The translations under genes and the position numbers were made by a program. DNA of 64,000 bases from Syngnathus acus (taxonomy: Eukaryota; Chordata; Actinopteri; Syngnathiformes; Syngnathidae): NCBI RefSeq assembly GCF_901709675.1, contig NC_051095.1:8335956-8399955 (forward strand), given 5' to 3'. Under the pieces are notes generated by a model that worked only from the letters and a program-made list of their open reading frames with translations, ran no database searches and had not been told where the DNA came from. Shown piece by piece: positions 13,101-22,437 of this stretch; the stretch's first letter is position 1, and each line of letters begins with the position of its first letter.

Positions 13101-16100
13101 TCTCCGTCCCGACAAAAGAATTCTGAAAGAAGATTCAAAGGTAGAAAATTAAAAAAAGACACAGCATTTCAGATTCCCTGTGTATTTGTTTCCTGAGCTT
13201 GGCATCTAACTTGTAAAGCTCATGCTGAAAGAACGCCACGAGAGTCACGTATCAGCTACCGGTTATCTTAAATTTGGGCACAACTTCCTGACAGGGACCG
13301 GCATCCCGGTCACTTCTGCCTTACCTTCTTGGAGCGCGTAGCCAAGCCAGAAATTGAGGCGGAGGAGGGCCGACTCCTCCTGCACACAGTCCAGGTAATG
13401 CAGAGCCACGCTGGTGGACAGCAAAGAGCCCATCTGAGTTGGCAGCTGGTGTGGGAGTAAAGAAGGAGCCAAACATAAGCAAGATATGTGTGACAAGTCA
13501 TGACCTTGGGACAAAACATAAAAAAATCATATGCAGAAAGGCAATGACAAATATGCAACTATATGCATGAAGTTAAATATTGCACCACAAACCCTCAAGG
13601 GCAACCTCCATTAGTCACCTCTAATTTGCATCAAGGCAGACTGATTCAAGATTAAAATCACCCGGGAGATCACCTTTTTTTTTTTTTTTTTTTTTTTAAA
13701 TACTGTTCACAGAGCAGCAGTCTGTTACGTCAATAATCCACCAGCAGCTCGTAATCCTAATAACTCACTGGGAGAATTTCTACAGTCTCTGATAATGTGT
13801 GAACAGCTGCGTCCTTCTCCTTCATTGCGGGCACTTTGTTAGAGTAATAAGCAAATGACAAAAAAAAAAAGTGTGTGTGTGGGGGGGTTGAATGGAGCTC
13901 AGCTCTCCCAGCAAATGGTTAAAAGCATAATGAGGGGGTTCATGAGTGATATTTTGTGAGGCGTTTGAAGAGAACTTGACTAATTCATTACGGCCAACAC
14001 ACGCCGGTCCTTATGACCAGTCCTGACAACTAAATGGGTGAAATTAGATTTCATGATGCAGAATGTGCGATCCTCAAACCATAACTCACATTATTGCTTC
14101 TTTATAGGACGTTTTTCAGCCTTTACTATTCTTTTTATTCTGGCCTGCTGTTGTTTTTCTCAACTTTTATTTGTCAGATAAATCACTAAGCAGAACACAT
14201 CTATTAAAAAACAGTCATGAAACTAGTTTATAACTCAGTATAGCAAAGAAATTGCATGTCTGTAGAGGAGCGGCGGTGGGCAGAATACAAAAACAGGGAT
14301 ACAGCACCATTGTGTGGATAAAAGCAAGCATTACATGATAATGGGACTCAAATGTAAAACCAAGCACCCCCCCCCCCCCACACACACACACTTTGCCATT
14401 CACTAAGCATGCATCTCATTGCCTACCTCTATGCGGTGTATGTTCTCCAAAAGCGCCGCAAAAGAACGAAGCTGCGTTAGTGGGACCAATTTTCGGCTTT
14501 GGGGGAACTCAGTCCGAGACTCATTATTAAGCGCACAACTCAGAGGTGGCACTTCCAAATGGTGATGTTTCTGAAAGAACAGCACAACGGGGAGATGAAG
14601 ATTAAACATTCATGGGTAAGGATTTCAGCAAACCCTTTCTTCTTGCGTTAAATAAATAATTACGTCGGCGTGTACAAAACATATCTTTAGAAGGTGGCTT
14701 CACATCCAAGGCGACGCGGACTCAAAAGTAGCAGCAAGGATTACAACCAAAGTGTTACGAAGTTGAGGTTTCAACCACCTTACCCTTTTCCTCAGTTTGC
14801 TCTGATCTTTAATTGTGAGAGTCACACCATGATTGGGAGCAATCAACACACTGTTCTTCTTCTGGACGAAAGCTAGTGCCGATTTCCAGGGCGAGTTGTG
14901 ATTCCTGAATCCCAACTGTGAAAAAATACAACAAACGACAAAAATGCATTATATTATTGCGTCTACTGCATACCTCATAAGATCCAATCAGCCCATTCTG
15001 CCTTTCATGTGATAATAATAATGCTTGGTTTTGATCGATACTATCAGTTGGCTGGCAAAGGGGTGGGGGAAAAAAATACCATAAATTTCCAAATTTGTTA
15101 TTGGTTGTAGATGGCAGTGGTGTCAAACTGACATTTTTCGAGCTTACTTAGCTAGAGGACAGTGTCACTGAAATTTTGTTAGCATTGGCACATTTTTGAT
15201 ACGATTGTTGAAATGAATTTTGCACCTAATAAATTAGCCAGTGATTTTAATCCAATACAATCATACATCTTTATTTATAGCGCGCTTTCAAAACAGCCTT
15301 CATGTAACAAAGCGCTTTACAGAACATATAACAGAAACACAATGAGTATAACATACCTTAATTTTGGACGGAATAGACAGCGCCACCAGCTCGGGGCAAA
15401 ACACTTTATATAGGGACAACAGGTGAAGAAGGAAGGGTTGTTTTCCCTGAGAAGAAATGACACACCCATTGTTAGTACTCAATTTGTCTCCGTTTGTGGG
15501 GTTTCCATGCATTTCGCCTCAACAATCCTTTCTATTTCACGTTTTCTTTTGACAAAATTGTAATATAACAAAAATAATATTTAAAATAATAATAATTTAT
15601 AAATAAAATCAATAATTATAATTAATAAAAATAATAATTTCAGATGGTTCCGGTGGACTAAAACCAGCAGCCGCACTTACCAGTTTGGTTTGCAAATTCA
15701 GCAGCTTTCGGACTCGAAACACTCGCACTGCAAACAATTTCATGGATTAAAAGAAACTGTCAATAAAGGTCGACAAAAAAATATGAGAAAGATAAGGGGA
15801 AAATGAGCATCAAATGAGCTTTGACTAACCGCTTTCCTTTGTGGTCAGAAGGTACAGCAGGTGGCAGATGAAGGGGCACTGAAACAACATCGGAATACAA
15901 AGTGACTCAGCGCTTGTGTCTTCCAAATAGCACTCGGGGGACTCAGACGAGTCGTGGGATACATACCAGGTTTTCGTCTGTCACATAGCTGAAAATGAAG
16001 CCATAGATGGCTCTCAGTTGATCCTTTGCATCAATCTGGTCAAACATGGTCAACACCCACTTGATGAAAAGAACCTACAAATGGTATGGGAGTGTCAAGT

Positions 16101-17639
16101 AGCAACCGTAAACATTAATACTACCGTACATGTAAAGTGGAAGTTCAATCTGAGGACGACAGACGTTTGACTTGATCTGAGGTTTGAATTACATTACTGA
16201 AGGACAGAAATATAGCTTTTCTTTGCAACTACATTACTCACTTGTGTATTTACAGGTATTTTGGAGACACCCAGCCAAACTATGGCTCGAACCACAGCCT
16301 CATGAGGAACCACTGTCGCGGGGATCAGACACTTCAGCACACGGGGACACAAACTCGCTCCTACACGCAATAAAAATCGGGGGAGGCAAATATATCAGAC
16401 AGTGTAAAAACACCACAGGCATCACATGGGGTGAAAAGGACTGATCTTAAAACAATTTATGTCGAACATAAAGACTTTTGGTTTATTGCTCGTCACGAGT
16501 GCCATTTGTAGACTCCACAGAGCACCACCAATCACAATGTCCATTTTACAACAGACGTATTCATCATACATCATGCAATAGTGTCATTAATAACCTATTA
16601 TCTATCTACTGTTCCATCCAACCATACATACTGACTGATACAGCCATCATCTTACCCATGCGAAGGCTCATTGCAAACTCCAGCATCACAGAGATGGCAT
16701 TCGGTGGAAGTCCTGCAGAGTAAGCCACCTTCTCCACCACCACCAGGTTCCCCTCCAAGGCATCGTTGCCAACCATGGGAGTGCCTGCCTTAACTAGATG
16801 AGAGACATCACCAGCAGAAAAATGGAAATGTAACATCAACAGAACAACAACAAAAAGTAACAGGACACCTCGACGTCACGCCGAAACGGAATGAAAATGG
16901 AGCTTTGCATTGATAGAGGAAGACTTTCTACGAGTTTTGAGTGTGTCTGAGGGGAAATCTAAACCACATTTGGGACATCACTGATCATTAACATCAGATG
17001 TCTGTCATCTTCAACCCACATGTGTTGGGTGGGATTAAGGTGAGGGTTCTGTGCCAGTTCTTCCTAGGTCAAATAGCATTGGCCTTTTTCTGGATACAAA
17101 ATACACTGCCTTTTTAGCTATTAATCGTTATGTTATCGCTCCAAATTGTCAAGTTGTCGTAAATGGTCCATTAAAAAAGTAGACTGGAGCAATATGGATT
17201 ATATTATTGTTTGATGTTACACGTTATCTCCGCTACCTTCGGTTCTAGATATAAAATAATAAGACAGTATAACAAAACTCAAACCCATTTTCTACATTGA
17301 ACTTCAACATTGAGTGACGTCACACGATACGGCCGAACTCTCGTGTACACAATACAGGATGCTGTTTATAAAGCCATAAGCAGTAAATATGTGCCATTAA
17401 TTTAATAATCGTTGATACACAGTCTCATATTTACGGCTATTTAGAAGTTTCAGTAGGGGGGCGGTGGTCCTACCGTTAGAGAAATAGTTCATGGCCAGTA
17501 CAATTGGGTCATCCGCCTCATTTTTCCGTCTCTCTTTTTCGGCGACTCTCCGACTTCTGTTAAGACTCCGGTTGGACACAGACTGGTCGTTTGACTGGTT
17601 CGACTCCGAAGACTCCGACAAATGTTGTGTCGCTTCCAT
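9012..17639 (-). CDS. cenpi: Centromere protein I (inner kinetochore, CENP-H/I/K/M subcomplex)
   Basis: Nineteen phase-consistent exons give 713 residues (human CENPI is about 756). In transcript order they are 17639-17474, 16793-16656, 16360-16254, 16074-15967, 15878-15830, 15727-15681, 15446-15357, 14915-14784, 14570-14427, 13445-13325, 13122-13031, 12919-12802, 12617-12553, 12434-12325, 11980-11845, 11481-11357, 11009-10961, 10758-10543 and 9140-9012 (stop TAG). Conserved blocks include VLKCLIPATVV, FRVRKLL, LLSLYKVFCPEL, QMGSLLSTSVALHYLDCV, EGFCSSEAFLYKFL, LLNFILDFYE, PPPGVFYPALL, FNHYVVDMVNFLW and WYLQYLYSQGYDGLKLF near the C-terminus. The protein is an alpha-helical scaffold of the constitutive centromere-associated network in the nucleus. 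The N-terminus is polar and poorly conserved. The start used (17639) is the third in-frame ATG; others lie at 17795 and 17765. The acceptor of exon 18 was set by phase at 10758. Homology is certain; the start is not. Confidence 0.95.
10064..10140. repeat. (TG)n microsatellite
   Basis: An uninterrupted TG dinucleotide array lies in the last cenpi intron (9141-10542). Open frames reading Cys-Val repeats are artefacts of the array. Confidence 0.95.
13675..13697. repeat. Poly-T run in cenpi intron
   Basis: A 23-bp homopolymer in the intron between cenpi exons 14570-14427 and 13445-13325. Confidence 0.9.
15245..15345. repeat. Dispersed fish repeat fragment
   Basis: The words tctttatttatagcgc and acaaagcgctttacagaaca mark a short repeat family. 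Similar fragments occur at about 37225-37330, 42555-42620 and 56090-56150. It sits in a cenpi intron. Confidence 0.5.
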
Positions 17640-17795
17640 GTCTACATTGCTAAAAACTAAATAACATCCAAGCCTTTCTTGCGTTCCGCCATTCAAAATG
17701 TAAAATCTTCGCGCGACCGTTTGTTCTGCGCTTGCGCAGTAGGGTATACGTTCGCCGAGTTGCATTGTGGGCAATGAAGTACGTGAAATTTTCAT

Positions 17796-18536
17796 TCCAG
17801 GAAGTTACTTCCGGACTGGACAGAATACAGAAAGTAATTTAAAGTTAAGCCGCTCGTCTGTGTGAATTAGAAAAATTATCCTGGAAACAACTACTGAGAT
17901 TTATTGTAAGGGTCAAACAGTGCAAGTCTTACCGACTAAGTGACCTCAGCTCTAATTGAGGCTGTGCCCCAATTAATTGCAAGTGTGCACCGACAAGGAA
18001 TGGACAGGGCTTAAATACACAGGGTAACAAGAGGAAGCAGGTGACAAGACATTTTGGTGACAAAAGGGCCTGTGGCTGAGGGAATTTGACGGCCGAGCGT
18101 GCTTTGGTACGGACGTGACAGTACCAAACGCAGTTGGAATTCCACACCGACGACATTGAGCGGTGGACTGCAAAATGGCTCCTGGAACATCATGTGTCCG
18201 GCCGCTTTAAATCTTCAGCATCTAAAGCAATGAGATTCTCACGAAGTTTAACTTTATTCTGGATCAAACACGTTTACATAGTTGAAAGAAAATCATCACT
18301 TGAATATAGTCAAAGAATTCATCAGAACATGTGTATTCAATTAAAGTGTGTTTATATTCGGACTATATTTTTCCACATTATGCAAAAATGTCGTACCGTG
18401 ACATTATCTTGCACACTTAGTCTAACGTGAACAACAGTAGTTGGCGACGGCTAAAGAAACAATAAGGAAAAAAACACGCTGATTGCCGTCGGCTGACGAC
18501 GCCCAGACAGGAAGCGGCGCTCGGACGGCCGCGTGG
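17796..18536. other. Interval between cenpi 5' end and lectin gene 3' end
   Basis: No exon was recognised. It should contain the cenpi promoter on the minus strand near 17800-17900. A minus-strand AATAAA (plus tttatt at 18253-18258) lies about 280 bp beyond the lectin stop and could end that transcript. Confidence 0.45.
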
Positions 18537-21500
18537 TCACTTCAGCTGGACGTGGATCCGCTCCACTTGCCACACCAACAGCAAGTTGATGGCTTGCAGA
18601 TCCTGAACTTGATAAGCAAAGTCCTGCTGGGGCCCGCCGTTGAAAGTCAGCTGGAAAGCGTCACTGCCACACTTGATGACAATCTAGACGGCGGAAGGCA
18701 GAGTGCAGGTTACTTTTTACAGGTTTTGAATTTGGGTGATGATTGAACGCTGACTTAGCGACGGACGTCACCTCGAAGCGGAGTCCTGGTCCAAAGGGGT
18801 TTTGTTGGGGAAGGTTCCCGGTCAGCTTCTCGCCCAATTTGCCGCTGACTTTGTCGTTCATGGTGAAGCTCTTGGTGCCAAAGTCGATGTTCAGGTGCAG
18901 CGCATTGTTGCCCGTCTCCTTGCCGCTGCTGTCACGCACGTCCATGTTGATCACCAATCTGCGAGCACAAATGTGTCAGCTGCCTTCTTTGGCTGTGTGT
19001 GTGGTGGTGGTGGGGGGTCATTACCTGGTTGCTTGGGGAGTGGATTGTCCCTTGATGACGAGTGTACGTCCCACGCTGAGACCGCCCAAGCCACCTCGGA
19101 AGCCACCTCGGAAGCCGCCCGTCTGCGCGCACACACACTGGAGAAAGATGGGAACAAGTAGGCCATGCACGTGCTTTGGGGACAAGTAGGCCATGCACGT
19201 GCTTTGGGGACAGCTCCAGTGGACAAACAAAGGCATTTGATTGAATGTCTTGAACAATGCCCACTGAAGGTGTTGAGAAAGCTTCACACGATTGCCTCGG
19301 GAGAGTAAAAATGCTTTGGGGCATCCACAGCACAAACTCACATCGCTGTATGTCATGTAGAGCTGGCACTGGCACGCCACATCCCGAGAGGAACACGACG
19401 CTCCATTGGTGGCATTTGCGCACATGTCCTTGTCTGAAAATGCCAAAAGTTAAATACATTCGCGCAAAAAAGTGACTACACACAAGTCAATTTCTTGAGG
19501 GCTTTGCCAATTACGAAATTATACAACTTCAAAAGGGAGAGTCCATTCATAAATGACCAAATCTGAACGTTGAAAATGTGCGGCTTTGATGGTCATTGCA
19601 ACGGAGGATGACCTTCTCCACTTGGTCAGGAGGTGGGGGCATCTTCTGCACGCGGGAAGTCTCCCCTGCCTGGCGGGCGGCCTGACCGAAGGCCTTCCGC
19701 TTGCTCCCACCTTTTGCTGGAGGAGGAGGAACTCGGCTCGTGGCGGTGTTGCGCAACCTTCTTTTAAGAAACTCACGCTGCAAGTCGAATGCTCTCATAA
19801 ACTTTGACTTCCAATTTGCTCGTCAAAAAATGTGACTTCCTTTCTTAAAATATAAGCTGCACCAAATATTTTTCAGTGTCGTGACACATGAACGCTGGAG
19901 CCGCAAAACAAGGTGTGCACTCACCTCTGGGCACCTTGCAGATGTAGCCCTGGGTAAAGTCACATGGGTAGTTATTCCAGCGACCAGTATACTTTCCCCT
20001 TATCTCACCGCAGCTTTCCTGTCCTAAGTAGTATTCTGGCTGTGTGGGTTCCCAACCCCTGCAAGAGAGCAAATGTTGGGCACAGATGCAACGGTTTGAA
20101 ACAAATTCCAGTCATGTTTGCAAGTCTTTCAGAGTTCTTGTTTGTGAATATTGAGGTATCAAGTTGAGTCATCATCATCATCATTTAAAGGAACAAGTGC
20201 GCAAGAGGAACACTTCAAGCGATTCACCGTCTCACAAGCTTGTCGTGCTTTCTCACTGAAGGACACTCACAAGCAGGAGAAAGGTGTTCCGTCTGTCCAC
20301 TGCCACACAGTGCTCCCACGCGCCGCACGTCGCAGGCCAATCCAGTACCAAGTATGTTCCAGTGCTTGCAGTGCCAGCCACACCTGAGTGAGTGAGTGAG
20401 TGAGTGAGTGAGTGAGTGAGTGAGTGAGTGAGTGAGTGAGTGAGTGAGTGAGTGAGTGAGTGAGTGAGTGAGTGAGTGAGTAGAGTGAGTTAGTGAGTTA
20501 GTGGAGTGAGTTAGTGAGTTAGTGAGTTGAGTGAGTTGAGTGAGTTGAGTTGAGTGAGGTGAGGTGAGGTGAGGTGAGGTGAGTTGAGTGAGTGAGTGAG
20601 TGAGTGAGTGAGTGAGTGAGTGAGTGAGGTGAGGTGAGGTGAGTTGAGTGAGTGAGTGAGTGAGTGAGTGAGTGAGTGAGTGAGTGAGTGAGTGAGTGAG
20701 TGAGTGAGTGAGTGAGTGAGTGAGTGAGTGAGTGAGTGAGGTGAGGTGAGGTGAGGTGAGGTGAGGTGAGGTGAGGTGAGTTGAGTTGAGTGAGGTGAGT
20801 GAGTTGAGTGAGGTGAGTGAGTTGAGTGAGTGAGGTGAGGTGAGTGAGTGAGTGAGTTGAGGTGAGTGAGTTGAGTTGAGTTGAGGTGAGTGAGTTGAGT
20901 TGAGTTGAGTTGAGTTGAGTTGAGTTGAGTTGAGGTGAGTGAGGTGAGTGAGGTGAGTGAGGTGAGTGAGGTGAGTGAGTTGAGTGAGGTGAGTTGAGGT
21001 GAGTTGAGGTGAGTGAGTTGAGTGAGTTGAGTGACGTGAGTGAGGTAGTTGAGTGAGTGAGTGAGTGAGTGAGTGAGTGAGTGAGTGAGTGAGTGAGTGA
21101 GTGAGTGAGTGAGTGAGTGAGTGAAATCAAGGTACCTGCTCCTGTTTGTCCCTAATGCTCGCCAGGTGGCCTCCCTTGGACACACACTCGTGCTCAGCCT
21201 TGTCCCAGTCCAGATAGTTTGTTCCGAAGAAGTAACAGTGATTGTTGTATTCCTGCCATCCGGTAGGACACACGGACACCGCTGGAAAGAGAACAAACAT
21301 TCAGATGAGAGCTGTGCCAGCATCCAGCAAATGTCTCCACATGCAGCAAGAAGTAAAGGTGGGGTGGCTTGTCTTGCAACAATGTCAACATTTCTGCAAG
21401 AAGCAACTTCGGTGGGCGTCAAAGGGCACGCGTGTCCATCCTGTAGTGCCAAGCGGCGCGCCTCTGAGTGGCGCTGCCGGACAAGACGTCCAATGCAGGC

Positions 21501-22437
21501 CGTTGCGATCACAGCCTCAACCCAAACAGGACAGAGTGTGTTCACGCAATGACGTCATTAACTCGGTTTTAGGCTTATTTTTTACAATTGTGTGCTTTTG
21601 ATAGGACATCGGGACTCGGTTACGGCAAATGTGAAAAAGCCTAGGATGTCCTCTGTTAGGGCCAACGGGAACTAACACAATGGCATGTATGGTTTGAGAG
21701 ATACGGACCAAAAACATACAGAAAACAAAAATGAATTGCTCGTTCTCAGGAAAGGATAAGCTAGCGGGTAAAACAAGTAATAATACAAACAATAACAACA
21801 ATAAAAATGAATAATAATTTATTTTAGCCCGTTTTTAGGTCTGGAACTGTTTCAAAGGGCACTTGCCTACGGACGGACGGGAATAGGTGGGAGGGAAAAA
21901 AAATACCGCTTTCTGCACAGTAACAATTGCCCACCCCCACTGACGGTAAAAAAAAAAAAGAACTTCATAAAATGTTTTTAAAGGGCTACCATACTTGTCC
22001 TGAGAGCATGCTTTTATGAAATGATCCGTTCTTCCAAAGCTGTGCCTTTGAAGACATTTTTTGATAGTTGTCGCAGTTGAACTTTACAAATCCGATGGCA
22101 TATACATATAGGTCGTGCTTATTTAAATGTGCGAGTATCACCCTGAAATCTGCTGGGTCAAAGCAAGTTGAGTCAGTTTGACCGTCCAATTTTTGACCAA
22201 GCAGTTTTACAAGTGTGCCAGGAGAAAACGTTCAAAACCTAAAAGTGATTCCAAAAAGTTACAAAATTAAGTTACGTTCAATTCGACCAAAGAATAATAG
22301 TATATGCAATTCCACACCTGACATACAAAAAGTGAAGGCGGCCTTTCCGTCCGAATAGAAGTGAATAAATGCTCACCGATACAGATGGGACGCAGTGCGA
22401 GGGCAATCATGAGCCAAGTGGCGAATGACGGAGCCAT
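18537..22437 (-). CDS. Secreted chimeric lectin: C-type lectin-like domain plus galectin domain
   Basis: Eight exons join in phase to 325 residues: 22437-22377, 21281-21136, 20383-20271, 20058-19925, 19433-19342, 19122-19025, 18958-18772 and 18683-18537 (stop TGA). All junctions are GT-AG. Residues 1-20 are a hydrophobic signal peptide. Residues 25-148 are a complete C-type lectin-like fold, with CPTGWQEYNNHCYFF, WDKAEHEC, GGHLASI, YWIGL, WTDGTPFSC, the ESC/WNNYPC cysteines and GYICK. Residues 152-182 are a spacer with four cysteines and an NAT glycosylation site. Residues 183-196 are a Gly/Phe/Arg linker. Residues 197-325 are a galectin fold (LVINMDV, ALHLNIDF, NPFGPGLRFE, DAFQLTFN, LQAINLLLV). 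The calcium-site motifs read EPT and WNN instead of the usual EPN and WND. The galectin site keeps H236, N238 and N249, but the usual Arg, Trp, Glu and Arg are replaced, so galactoside binding is doubtful. It could instead be two overlapping genes, but a galectin with its own start was not seen. Confidence 0.8.
19154..19209. repeat. Perfect 28-bp tandem duplication
   Basis: The unit beginning acaagtaggccatgcacgtg at 19154-19181 is repeated exactly at 19182-19209. It lies in the lectin-gene intron just upstream (transcript sense) of the exon that starts the galectin half. Confidence 0.95.
20386..21125. repeat. TGAG/GTGAG/TTGAG satellite filling a lectin-gene intron
   Basis: About 740 bp is built only from the tetramer TGAG and the pentamers GTGAG and TTGAG, arranged in blocks. 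Pure tetramer blocks lie at about 20390-20480, 20585-20628, 20647-20740 and 21053-21124. Pentamer-rich blocks lie between them. The intron spans 20384-21135, so essentially only the splice sites are unique sequence. The transcribed strand reads CTCA/CTCAC/CTCAA. Long open frames across it (Thr-His-Ser-Leu repeats) are artefacts. Confidence 0.97.

Noticed and set aside
20511-21545. A 344-codon minus-strand frame of Thr-His-Ser-Leu repeats
   Set aside because: It is the TGAG satellite read as protein. Its upper part is a wrong-frame reading of the C-type lectin exon at 21136-21281.
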